64,000 bases of DNA from Actinophytocola xinjiangensis (lineage in GTDB: Bacteria; Actinomycetota; Actinomycetes; Mycobacteriales; Pseudonocardiaceae). Below are positions 24,803-33,137 of the stretch, piece by piece. Where the stretch lies: NCBI RefSeq assembly GCF_001921215.1, contig NZ_MSIF01000002.1, positions 186,001-250,000 on the forward strand, in the 5' to 3' direction. Each line of letters opens with the position of its first letter. The first letter of the stretch is position 1. The notes beneath the pieces were generated by a model that was not told where the DNA came from, ran no database searches, and saw nothing but the letters and a program-made list of their open reading frames with translations. The translations under genes were made by a program, and so were the position numbers.

Positions 24803-27800
24803 ATGCCGGACGGGAACCCACTCCTCGCGCAGGCGCAGGACCAGACCACGGCGGTCACCGGGATCGGTATCGCGGAGTCGGCGCAGGGCCTGGCGAGCGG
24901 TATCAGCAACGGCGACTGGGTCGAGGCGGGCCTGTCGGCGGCCGGTGTGGGCCTCGAGGTCCTGTCGATGGTGATCGACCCGCTCGGCACGCTGGCCTCC
25001 TACGGGGTGTCCTGGCTGATCGAGCACGTGCGGCCGTTGAAGGAGGCGTTGGACTGGTTCGCCGGTGATCCGCCGGTGATCCAGTCCTTCTCGGAGACCT
25101 GGGGCAACGTGGCGGCCGAGGTGAACGCGGTCGCGGCCGACCTGTCGAGTCAGTCGGGTGCGGACACGGCCGGGTGGACCGGGGCGGCGGGGGACGCCTA
25201 CCGGGGTCACGCGGCCGAGGCGGCCGACGCGATCGCCGGGGCCGGGACGCTGGCCGAGGGCATCTCCATCGGTGTGATGATCATGGGTGAGGTCGTGGCG
25301 TTCGTCCGCGAGTTCATCCGGGACATGGTCGGCGAGCTGGTCGGCCGGCTGATCGCGTGGGCGCTGGAGGTCGCGGCGACCCTCGGGTTGGCGACGCCGG
25401 TCGTGGTGGCGCAGGCGACCACGGCGATCTCCAAGGTGGTCAAGAAGATCACCGACGTGGTGCGCAAGCTGGTGAAGACCATCGGCAACGTCACGCCGCG
25501 CATCCGCAAGATCATTTCCAAGCTGGACGAGATCATCGCCAAGTTGGCGAAGTTGATGCGCCGGGGTGACACGCCGACCCCGAACAAGACCCCCGACGCC
25601 ACCACCACACCGTCGAGCACCACCACTCCCAGCTCGACCACCCCGAGCACGACCCCGAGCACGACCCCGGACACTCCGTCCTCGACGACCCCGTCGTCGA
25701 CCCCGGACACCCCGGGCACCCCGTCCTCGTCGACCAGCCCGTCCGGGACCACCAGCACACCGAGCGACGTGCGCAGCACGATCCGGGGCGAGACCGACAA
25801 CCCGAGATCCACCGCCCTGGAGACCGACCGCCGCACCGGCTGCGCCGACCCGGTGGACGTGGTCAGCGGCCACATGTTCTTCACCCAGACCGACGTCAAC
25901 CTGCCGGCCGCGCTCGCGCTGACCGTGCGCCGCACCCACATCTCCGCCTACCGGGTCGGGCGCCTGTTCGGCCGCTCCTGGTCCTCCACCCTGGACCAGC
26001 GGGTGGAGATCGACGACGACGGCGTGTGCTTCGCCGCCGAGGACGGCGCGCTGCTCGTCTACCCGGCGCCAACACCCGGCTCGCCGGTGCTGCCGCTGGA
26101 AGGCCCGCGCTGGCCCCTGGACCTCGACCCCGACGGCACCCTGACCATCGCCCAGGCCGACGGCCACACCCTGCGCTTCGCCGGTGTCGGGTTCACCGGC
26201 CGGGGCGCCTACCCGCTCAGCGCGATCACCGACCGCAACGGCAACCGGGTCGACGTGCTCCACGACGAGTCCGGGATGCCCACCGAGCTGCGGCACACCG
26301 GCGGCTACCGCGTCGCCGTCGACCACGACGGCCGCCGGGTCACCGCCCTGCGCCTGCTGCCCACCCAACCCGACGGCAAGGAGGTGCCGCTGACCCGCTA
26401 CCGCTACGACGCGGCCGGCAACCTCGCCGAGGTGACCAACTCCTCCGGCCGCCCGCAGGTGTTCGGCTACGACGCCGACGCCCGGATCGTCTCCTGGCGC
26501 GACCGCGCCGACACCCACTACCGGTACCACTTCGACGCCCAGGGCCGGGTCGTGCGCACCGAGGGCTCCGGCGGCATCCTCAACGCCACCTTCCACTACG
26601 GCGAGGGCGTCACCACCGTCGAGGACTCGCTGGGCCACCGCTCCGAGTACCACCACAACGCGCTGCGCCAGATCGTGGCGACCGTCGACCCGCTCGGCGC
26701 CACCACCCGCTTCGAGTGGGACCGCTACGACCGGCTGCTCACCAGCACCGACCCGCTCGGCCGGGTCACCCGCTGCGGCTACGACACCGCCGGCAACCGG
26801 ACCGACGTCGTGCGCGCCGACGGCACCGTGCTGCACGCCGAGTACAACGACCTCGGCCTGCCCGTGCTGGTCACCGACGGCGGCGAGGCGGCCAACCGCT
26901 ACGAGTACGACCCGCGCGGCAACCTGGTCACCGTCACCGACCGCTCCGGCGCCACCACCCGCGCCGAGTACGACGAACGCGGCCACCTCGTCGGCGTCAC
27001 CGACCCCTCCGGCGCGCGGACCAGCCTGGTCACCAACGCCGCCGGCCTGCCGATGGTCGTGGTCGACCCGATGGGCAACGGCCACCAGTACGTGCGCGAC
27101 GTGTTCGGCCGGCCCACCGCCGTGATCGACCCGCTCGGCGGGCGCACCCGCTTCGGGTGGACCGTCGACGGCCACCTCGCCTGGCGCCGCGACGCCGACG
27201 GCGCGATGCACACCTGGCGCTACGACGGCGAGGGCAACCTGGTCGAACGCACCGACCCGGACGGGCGGCGCACCGTCGTCGAGGTCGGCGACTTCGGCCT
27301 GCCGCGCAGCGTGCTCACCCCCGAGGGCGTGCGGGCCAGCACCTTCACCTACGACACCGAGCAGCGCGTCACCTCGGTCACCAACGCCGCCGGCGCCACC
27401 TGGACCTACACCTACGACCCGGCCGGCAACCTGGTCGGCGAACGTGACTTCACCGGCCGGACCACCACCTACGCCTACGACGCCGCCGGGCAGCTGATCG
27501 CCAGGGGCAACGGCGCCGGCCAGACCGTCACCTTCACCCACGACCCGCTGGGCCGCGTCGTGCGCCAGCACGCCGAGGACGGCGACACCACCTACACCTA
27601 CAACGCGAGCGGCCAGCTCGTCGAGGCGGTCAACGCCGCCGGCACCCTGTCGGTCGAGCGGGACACCGACGGCACCGTGCTGGCCGAGACGTTCAACGGC
27701 CGGACCCTGCGGTTCGGCTACGACCCCAACGGCCGCCGCGTCCGCCGGATCACCCCCTCCGGCGCGGTCGAGGACCTGGGCTACGACCCCAACGGGCACC

Positions 27801-29323
27801 TCGCCGTGCTGCGCACCGCCGGGCGCACCGTCGCCTTCGACCGCGACCCGCTCGGCCGGGAAACCACCCGCCGCCTGGACGGTCGCCCCGACGGCGGCCT
27901 GACCCTGGCCCAGACCTGGGACCCGGCCGGCCGGCTCACCGAACAGAACCTGCTCGGCGGCCCGCCGCTGCGCCGCCGTTTCCACTGGCGGCCCGACGGC
28001 GTCCTGGGCGGCGAGGACGACTCGCTGCGTGGCAACCGCCAGTTCGAGTTCGACCCGGCCGGGCGACTCACCGCCGTGCGCGGCCCCGCCCGCACCGAGC
28101 GCTACCGCTACGACCCCACCGGCAACCTGACCCACGCCGGCGGACAGCCCGACAACGACGCCCAGGGCGACCGCGTGTACGTCCAGGGCCTGGTCCGCGG
28201 CGCCGGGCGCACCACCTACGTCCACGACGGCAACGGCCGGGTCGTCGAGACGCGTCGCCGCACCCTGTCCGGCCGGACCAGGCTGTGGCGCTACGCCTGG
28301 AACGCCGAGGACCAGCTGGTCGAGGTCACCACCCCCGACGGGCACCGGTGGCGCTACCTGTACGACCCGCTCGGCCGGCGCTGCGCGAAGGTGCGGTACG
28401 CCGCCGACCGGGTCACCGAGCTGCTGCGCGTCGAGTTCACCTGGGACGGTGTGCACCTGGCCGAACAGCGGGCCGGTGGCGCGGTCACCACATGGAGCGT
28501 CGAGCCCGGCACCGCCCGGCCGGTCGTGCAGGTCGACCGGGGCGCCGAGGACCGCGCGGTGCGCTTCCACCACGTCGTCACCGACCACCTCGGCACGCCG
28601 AGGGAACTGCTCGACCCGACCGGGCGGGTGGCCTGGCAGTCGGCGACCACCGCGTGGGGCGTGCCGGCCGACGAGCGGCGGTCGGCGGCGTACTGCCCGC
28701 TGCGGTTCCCCGGCCAGTACCACGACGCCGAGACCGGGCTGCACCACAACATGTTCCGGTACTACAACCCGGACACCGCCCAGTACCTGACACCGGACCC
28801 GCTTGGCCTGGCGCCCTCGCCCAACCCGTACGCCTACACCGTCAACCCGCTGCGGTTCGTCGACCCGCTTGGCCTGACGGTGTGCGAGCGGTTCAACAAC
28901 TTCCGCCGCCAGGTGACGCCCGGGGAACTGCACGGCGCGCCGCCGCCCTATCCCGGCGGGCGGCCGGGGCACGCCGGGTCCAAGCACGGGGTGAGCCCGC
29001 AGGTGCAGGCGTCGATCCTGAACAACCCGGACCGGGTGTTCAGCGGGCACTACGACGGGCGCAACCACCACACCAACCAGCCGTACTCGCGCGAGGTCGA
29101 CATCTACTACAGCAACGGCTCGGTGGTGATCACCGAGGCCGGCAACAAGAATTCGGTGATCACGGCCTATGGCATGATCGACCAGCGGACGGCGAACCCG
29201 CGCGCGGTCGACCCGGAACAGTGGGCGGGCAACCCCAGATTCGTCGAGGTCAACCCGAGCGGCGGCGCCAACGAGGTGATCTACCCCAACCGCGAACGCT
29301 GGGAGAGGAACGACTGGCCGTGA
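24803..29323 (+). CDS. RHS/YD-repeat polymorphic toxin with ESX-type N terminus
   Basis: A 1506-residue protein. (1) A helical N-terminal domain (1-250) carries a WTG turn near 126 and hydrophobic helices, as in type VII substrates. (2) A Thr/Pro/Ser linker spans about 256-325. (3) A DUF6531-like domain (about 345-420) begins CADPVDVVSGHMFF. (4) About 900 residues of RHS/YD repeats follow (YDxxGNL, YDPLGRR). (5) The core ends in PDPLGL near 1332 and DPLGL near 1354. (6) A variable toxin domain fills the last 150 residues, with HAGSKHGVS and VDIYYSNGSVVITEAG. That tip resembles BECR-fold RNase toxins (inference). AGGGGGC precedes the ATG; a GTG two codons upstream is possible. The next gene overlaps by 4 bases. 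Confidence 0.9.
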   Translation: MPDGNPLLAQAQDQTTAVTGIGIAESAQGLASGISNGDWVEAGLSAAGVGLEVLSMVIDPLGTLASYGVSWLIEHVRPLKEALDWFAGDPPVIQSFSETWGNVAAEVNAVAADLSSQSGADTAGWTGAAGDAYRGHAAEAADAIAGAGTLAEGISIGVMIMGEVVAFVREFIRDMVGELVGRLIAWALEVAATLGLATPVVVAQATTAISKVVKKITDVVRKLVKTIGNVTPRIRKIISKLDEIIAKLAKLMRRGDTPTPNKTPDATTTPSSTTTPSSTTPSTTPSTTPDTPSSTTPSSTPDTPGTPSSSTSPSGTTSTPSDVRSTIRGETDNPRSTALETDRRTGCADPVDVVSGHMFFTQTDVNLPAALALTVRRTHISAYRVGRLFGRSWSSTLDQRVEIDDDGVCFAAEDGALLVYPAPTPGSPVLPLEGPRWPLDLDPDGTLTIAQADGHTLRFAGVGFTGRGAYPLSAITDRNGNRVDVLHDESGMPTELRHTGGYRVAVDHDGRRVTALRLLPTQPDGKEVPLTRYRYDAAGNLAEVTNSSGRPQVFGYDADARIVSWRDRADTHYRYHFDAQGRVVRTEGSGGILNATFHYGEGVTTVEDSLGHRSEYHHNALRQIVATVDPLGATTRFEWDRYDRLLTSTDPLGRVTRCGYDTAGNRTDVVRADGTVLHAEYNDLGLPVLVTDGGEAANRYEYDPRGNLVTVTDRSGATTRAEYDERGHLVGVTDPSGARTSLVTNAAGLPMVVVDPMGNGHQYVRDVFGRPTAVIDPLGGRTRFGWTVDGHLAWRRDADGAMHTWRYDGEGNLVERTDPDGRRTVVEVGDFGLPRSVLTPEGVRASTFTYDTEQRVTSVTNAAGATWTYTYDPAGNLVGERDFTGRTTTYAYDAAGQLIARGNGAGQTVTFTHDPLGRVVRQHAEDGDTTYTYNASGQLVEAVNAAGTLSVERDTDGTVLAETFNGRTLRFGYDPNGRRVRRITPSGAVEDLGYDPNGHLAVLRTAGRTVAFDRDPLGRETTRRLDGRPDGGLTLAQTWDPAGRLTEQNLLGGPPLRRRFHWRPDGVLGGEDDSLRGNRQFEFDPAGRLTAVRGPARTERYRYDPTGNLTHAGGQPDNDAQGDRVYVQGLVRGAGRTTYVHDGNGRVVETRRRTLSGRTRLWRYAWNAEDQLVEVTTPDGHRWRYLYDPLGRRCAKVRYAADRVTELLRVEFTWDGVHLAEQRAGGAVTTWSVEPGTARPVVQVDRGAEDRAVRFHHVVTDHLGTPRELLDPTGRVAWQSATTAWGVPADERRSAAYCPLRFPGQYHDAETGLHHNMFRYYNPDTAQYLTPDPLGLAPSPNPYAYTVNPLRFVDPLGLTVCERFNNFRRQVTPGELHGAPPPYPGGRPGHAGSKHGVSPQVQASILNNPDRVFSGHYDGRNHHTNQPYSREVDIYYSNGSVVITEAGNKNSVITAYGMIDQRTANPRAVDPEQWAGNPRFVEVNPSGGANEVIYPNRERWERNDWP

Positions 29324-29712
29324 CGGGCGAGAACGCAGGGGGCCGCTGGCGCCCCACGATCGACGCGCTGGTCGCCGGCCTCGCCGAGCACTTCGGTGAG
29401 CCGGTGACCGTCGTCAACGCGAACGAGATCGACGACGGTTTCTCCTGCCTGGTGCGCGGTGCCGCGCCGACCGGCCCGTTGCGGGTGAGCTGGGAAGGTG
29501 TCCTTGGCCTGGCCGAGGTCGACGGCCGTCCCGACGTCAGCGTGTCGGTGTTCGTCTACAGCCACGGCCGTCGGGTGCGCCTGGACGACCAGCCGGGCAG
29601 CTACCTGGAACTGGTCCACGAGGGACCGCTCGACGGCGGCACGTGGCGTGAGGTGGGCTGGCTCCAGGACGACTTCGGCGAGTTCGCGGCGCACGACCGC
29701 TACGGCGGCTGA
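29320..29712 (+). CDS. Probable immunity protein for the RHS toxin
   Basis: A 130-residue acidic protein with no family I can name. The GTG start overlaps the toxin stop (GTGA), and a small acidic protein directly after an RHS toxin tip is the standard place for its immunity protein. Sequence features are a helix-rich start (TIDALVAGLAEHFGEP) and a beta-rich centre (LRVSWEGVLGLAEVDGRPDV). It ends in a hydrophobic/acidic segment (WLQDDFGEFAAHDRYGG). Residue composition (many D/E) would suit binding a basic nuclease. The call rests on position; neutralisation of this toxin is inferred. Confidence 0.72.
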   Translation: MTGENAGGRWRPTIDALVAGLAEHFGEPVTVVNANEIDDGFSCLVRGAAPTGPLRVSWEGVLGLAEVDGRPDVSVSVFVYSHGRRVRLDDQPGSYLELVHEGPLDGGTWREVGWLQDDFGEFAAHDRYGG

Positions 29713-29839
29713 TTTTCTTCATATTGGAAGAATGCCGGCGGGACATCGGACTTGACGCGTTCAGAATTGAGTTCGGGTGTTCCGGCGGTTCTCGTGGTAC
29801 CGTTGTCGCTCACTATTTTCCTGTTCCGGGGAGTTCGTC
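29713..29839 (+). promoter_or_regulatory. AT-rich promoter region of the lasso-peptide cluster
   Basis: This gap is clearly less GC-rich than the flanks, with TTGACG at 29752-29757 and TACCGT near 29798. The spacing between them is not ideal, so exact -35/-10 elements are uncertain. It most likely carries the promoter and leader of the precursor gene, whose ribosome site GGGGAG ends at 29833. Confidence 0.4.
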
Positions 29840-29989
29840 ATGCCGTCCGTCGATGACCAGTCGACTCCTGACGAGGAGAGTGAGCACGGCGATTCACCGG
29901 TGCTGGTCGAATTGGGCGTCGTCCGCACCGTGGTCCTCGGAAATTCGTCAAGCGGAAACAGCGACGCCAACACCCAGTACTACTGGTAG
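29840..29989 (+). CDS. Lasso peptide precursor, RES-701-like core
   Basis: A 49-residue peptide. The leader (1-33) contains the spaced P-x-L-x-E-x-G pattern (PVLVELG), which predicts cleavage 14 residues after the Pro. The core is then GNSSSGNSDANTQYYW (34-49). Gly1 and Asp9 would form a 9-member macrolactam, leaving a 3-residue loop and the tail QYYW. From memory, RES-701-1 is GNWHGTAPDWFFNYYW: the same length, GN start, Asp9 and YYW end. The leader is unusual in lacking the Tyr of the YxxP motif and the Thr at -2 (here Val). The cyclase gene starts six bases later. Confidence 0.85.
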   Translation: MPSVDDQSTPDEESEHGDSPVLVELGVVRTVVLGNSSSGNSDANTQYYW

Positions 29990-29995
29990 GAAACG

Positions 29996-31714
29996 ATGGC
30001 GGCCGGCCCCGATCTGTTCGCCGTGTTCCCCCCTCCCGCAGCCCTCCCGGTCAGCCCCGGCTTCCGCACCACCGGGCACTGGCACCCCGGCGAACTCCGC
30101 ACGGTCCGCGACGGCGAGGTCGCGGTCCTGGGCCGGTGCCTGGCCACCGACCAGGAGCTGTCGTCGGCCCCGCTGGCGGACTGGCCCGGTAGCTACACGG
30201 TCGTCGTGCTCACCCCCGCCGGGCTGACCGCGCGGGTCGACCTGGCCGGGCAGTACCCGCTGTACCACCGCACCACGGCCGGCCGCACCGTCCTGGCCGC
30301 CCGCGCGGCGACGGTCGCCGACCTCACCGGCCTGCCTCGCCGCCCGGACCCGCACGTCCTGGCGGCGCGGATCTTCTGCCCCGACGTGCCCGAGCTGACC
30401 GGCGCCCGCTCCGTGCTGTCCGGTGTGGACACCCTCGGCCCCGGCCAGACCCTCCAGGTCACCCACGACGGCGTGACCTCCTTCGCCGCGGCCGGATCGC
30501 CTCCGGCCACCGACGCCGCTGCCGCGTTGCGGGTCGCCCTCGACGACGCGGTACGTGCCCGGCTCACGGCGTCCCAGCGGGTCACGGCCGACCTCAGCGG
30601 CGGCCTGGACTCGACCACCGTCGCGTTCCTGGCGGTCCGGCACCGCACGCCGCCGCTGCCGGTGTTCACCTACCACCACCCCGACCTGCCGGCCGACGAC
30701 CTGGCCCACGCCCGCCGGTTCGCCGCCCTCGACCAGCGCCTGGCACACCGGATCGTCACCGGAACCCGGGAAACCCTGCCCTACCAGGACCTTCCGCCGG
30801 CCGGCGACGCCCCCGACCCGTCGCTTCCCGGCAGCGCCCGCACCCGCCTGCGCCTGGCCGCCGCGGCGTCGGAGGGCAGCGACCTGCACCTCACCGGCGA
30901 GGGCGCCGACGCCCTGCTGACCGCGCCTCCCGTCTACCTCGCCGACCTCGCCCGCCACGGCGAGCACCGCACTCTGGTGCGCCACGCCTACGCGCACGCC
31001 CGGCCGCGCACCGTCCGCCCGTCCGCCGTGGTGGCCCGCGCGGTCCGCGTGGCCCACACGTCCCCCACCCGCGCCCTCGCCCACCTGGCCACCCAGCTGA
31101 GCCACCCCGACGGGCAACCCCTGACCTGGCTGCGTGACGGCGTGGCGTGGTGGCCCGGCCCCGGCGCCGAGGCCGCCTGGCTGACCCCCGCCCTGCGCCA
31201 CGACCTGGCCGCCCTGTGCCGCGCGACGACCATCCCCCCGGACGTGGACGCCGCCGACCTGGCCACCACCCGCGAACTCCACCGGGCCGGGACCGTGGCC
31301 CGCCAGCTCGTCGATACCGCCAGGGAGTACGGAATCTGGCCGCAGGCGCCGTTCCTGGACCACCACGTGATCCGCGCCTGCCTGAGCGTCCCGGCCAGGC
31401 GGCGGGCGTCACCCCCGGCCCCCAAACCGTTGCTGGCCAAGGCGATGGCGGGTCTGGTGCCGGCCGAGGTCCTCACCAGAACCAGCAAGGGCAACTACCT
31501 GGCCGAGGACCACGCCGGCCTGAGCGCCAACCGCCACACCGTGACCGATCTGCTGACGGACTCACACCTGGCCGCCCTGGGCGTCATCGAGCCGGCCCGT
31601 GTCCTGCGGTCCCTGCACACCGCCGACCAGCGCGGCCTGGCCTTCGCGGCGCTGAACCGCCTCCTGGGCGCCGAACTGTGGCTACGAGCCAACGAACGGG
31701 TACACACGTGCTGA
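29996..31714 (+). CDS. Lasso cyclase (asparagine-synthetase-like)
   Basis: A 572-residue protein of the asparagine synthetase B superfamily, the lasso 'C' enzyme. The PP-loop SGGLDST at about 201-207 binds ATP. It adenylates the side-chain carboxylate of the core (predicted Asp9) so that Gly1 can close the ring. The N-terminal Ntn-like region lacks a Cys at position 2, so it does not use glutamine, as expected for lasso cyclases. The length is normal for the family. The ribosome site AGGAAA overlaps the precursor stop. The end overlaps the next gene. Confidence 0.9.
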   Translation: MAAGPDLFAVFPPPAALPVSPGFRTTGHWHPGELRTVRDGEVAVLGRCLATDQELSSAPLADWPGSYTVVVLTPAGLTARVDLAGQYPLYHRTTAGRTVLAARAATVADLTGLPRRPDPHVLAARIFCPDVPELTGARSVLSGVDTLGPGQTLQVTHDGVTSFAAAGSPPATDAAAALRVALDDAVRARLTASQRVTADLSGGLDSTTVAFLAVRHRTPPLPVFTYHHPDLPADDLAHARRFAALDQRLAHRIVTGTRETLPYQDLPPAGDAPDPSLPGSARTRLRLAAAASEGSDLHLTGEGADALLTAPPVYLADLARHGEHRTLVRHAYAHARPRTVRPSAVVARAVRVAHTSPTRALAHLATQLSHPDGQPLTWLRDGVAWWPGPGAEAAWLTPALRHDLAALCRATTIPPDVDAADLATTRELHRAGTVARQLVDTAREYGIWPQAPFLDHHVIRACLSVPARRRASPPAPKPLLAKAMAGLVPAEVLTRTSKGNYLAEDHAGLSANRHTVTDLLTDSHLAALGVIEPARVLRSLHTADQRGLAFAALNRLLGAELWLRANERVHTC

Positions 31715-32499
31715 GAATCCCCGGTCACATCCACACCACGGCGGCCCCCAACGGGGGCAGCGTCGTCCTCGACCGCCGCACCGGCCGCTGCTACGCCCTC
31801 AACGGCCTGGCCGACCAACTCTGGCGAGCCTGGCACACCACCGGCGACTTCGACACCGCGCTCACGCTGGTCGCGGCCACCACCACGGTCGGGCCCCGAT
31901 TCCCCACCCAGTCCCGAGAACTGGCCGACACCCTTGTCGCCACAGGCCTCCTCGCCACCGACGAACCGCACCAGCACCCTCGGGCCAACGCCCCCGACAC
32001 GACCACCACCAGCCCAGCCGTCCCCGACGAGTCGGCGATGCCCGGCGCACCCGCCGGTCCTGTCCTCGGGCAGCCCGTGTCCGACTCCACGCCGACCACC
32101 CTCGCCGGGCCGGATTCCGCCGTGCCGGGTTTTCGGGTCGCCGCGCTGCTGGCGGTTCCGCTCACCCTGCTGGTCGTCCTGCTCCCGTTCCGGGTGATGG
32201 TGTCCCTGCTGACCTGGTCGCGCCAGCACTGGTGCCGGCGCACCGCCAGCGGCCCGCAGACCGAGGCCGCCCTGGCCGCGATCAGCCGCGCGACCCGCTA
32301 CCACCCCGGCCGGATCGCCTGCCTGGAACTGTCCCTGGGCACCGTCGTCACCCTGGCCCTCGGGCGGCGGCACGCCCCGCTGGTCATCGGGGTGGCGCAC
32401 GCGCCGTGCCGGTTCCACGCGTGGGTCGGGTCGCCGGAGGGCCCGGTGCACGACCGGCGTGGCTGGACCCCCGAGTTCCGGCCGATCGTCACCCTCTAG
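31708..32499 (+). CDS. Fused lasso RRE (B1) and leader peptidase (B2) with membrane segment
   Basis: A 263-residue fusion. The N-terminal 85 residues are a PqqD-like RiPP recognition element (VVLDRRTGRCYALNGLADQLW). A disordered Pro/Thr/Ala linker spans about 90-140, and a hydrophobic, probable membrane segment about 143-170. The C-terminal transglutaminase-like peptidase follows, with Cys205 (GRIACLELS), His237 (CRFHAWV) and Asp249 as the likely triad. B1 binds the leader and B2 cuts it. In most actinobacteria these are two small genes, so the fusion with a membrane helix is unusual. The GTG start overlaps the cyclase stop by 7 bases. Its TAG stop shares CTAG with the opposing tetR stop. Confidence 0.88.
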   Translation: MLRIPGHIHTTAAPNGGSVVLDRRTGRCYALNGLADQLWRAWHTTGDFDTALTLVAATTTVGPRFPTQSRELADTLVATGLLATDEPHQHPRANAPDTTTTSPAVPDESAMPGAPAGPVLGQPVSDSTPTTLAGPDSAVPGFRVAALLAVPLTLLVVLLPFRVMVSLLTWSRQHWCRRTASGPQTEAALAAISRATRYHPGRIACLELSLGTVVTLALGRRHAPLVIGVAHAPCRFHAWVGSPEGPVHDRRGWTPEFRPIVTL

Positions 32500-33137
32500 C
32501 TGAGCAGCCCGACCTGTCTGTGCAGGGTCTCCAGGTAGCGGCGCATCTCCTCGGGGCCGGGCGGGTCCGGTCGCAGAACCCGGTAGGTGACCGCGCCGGC
32601 CATCATGTCGATCAGCACGTCGAGGTCGGCGTCGGCGGCCACCGTGCCCTCCTGCTGCGCGTGTCGCAGCAGTTCCTTGGTGGCCTCGCGGCGGGGGAGC
32701 AGGTAGTGGCGCCAGTAGGCCGCCATCAGCGCGGGATGGCTGACCGCCGACCCGTAGATGCGGGCGACCAGTGCGCGGAACCGCTCACTGGCCGCCAGTT
32801 CGGCGGAGGCCGGCAGGACCTGGTCGACGATGTCGGCCGGTGAACCGGTCTCGATGTCCTCGTTGGACGGCCACTGCTCCTCCTCGACGACCGTCTCCAC
32901 GGCCTGGGCCAGCAGCTCCTCCTTCGACGACCACCGGCGGTACACGGTCAGCTTGCCGACCCCGGCCCGCCGGGCGATCCGCTCCATGCTGGTCCCCTCG
33001 ACGCCACCTTCGAGGAACAGTTCGAACGCGGCGTGCAGGATGGCCCGGTCCGTCCCCGGATCGCGCGGCCGGCCGGGCCCGCGTTTCCGGGGCCCGGTCA
33101 CCTCGTCGGTCCGGTCGTCAGCGTCTCGGTCATCCAC
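32496..33137 (-). CDS. TetR-family regulator of the adjacent FAD monooxygenase
   Basis: A 213-residue TetR protein. The HTH is MERIARRAGVGKLTVYRRWSSKEELL near 50-75, and the C-terminal domain is of the common actinobacterial type. It starts with a GTG inside the end of the monooxygenase gene (40-base overlap), so the two are one leftward operon. The perfect inverted repeat before that gene is the obvious operator, making this an autoregulated redox or resistance unit. It faces the lasso genes tail to tail; a functional link to them is unproven. Confidence 0.87.
   Translation of the reverse strand: MDDRDADDRTDEVTGPRKRGPGRPRDPGTDRAILHAAFELFLEGGVEGTSMERIARRAGVGKLTVYRRWSSKEELLAQAVETVVEEEQWPSNEDIETGSPADIVDQVLPASAELAASERFRALVARIYGSAVSHPALMAAYWRHYLLPRREATKELLRHAQQEGTVAADADLDVLIDMMAGAVTYRVLRPDPPGPEEMRRYLETLHRQVGLLS

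Noticed and set aside
25600-25760. Tandem short repeats that could suggest a CRISPR or VNTR array
   Set aside because: They are the codons of a Thr/Pro/Ser linker in frame within the RHS protein; there are no unique spacers.
24785-29071. A 1428-codon open frame on the minus strand opposite the RHS gene
   Set aside because: It is a by-product of third-position GC bias opposite a long coding gene; its protein is Val/Gly/Arg-rich with no domain, while the plus strand has clear RHS repeats.
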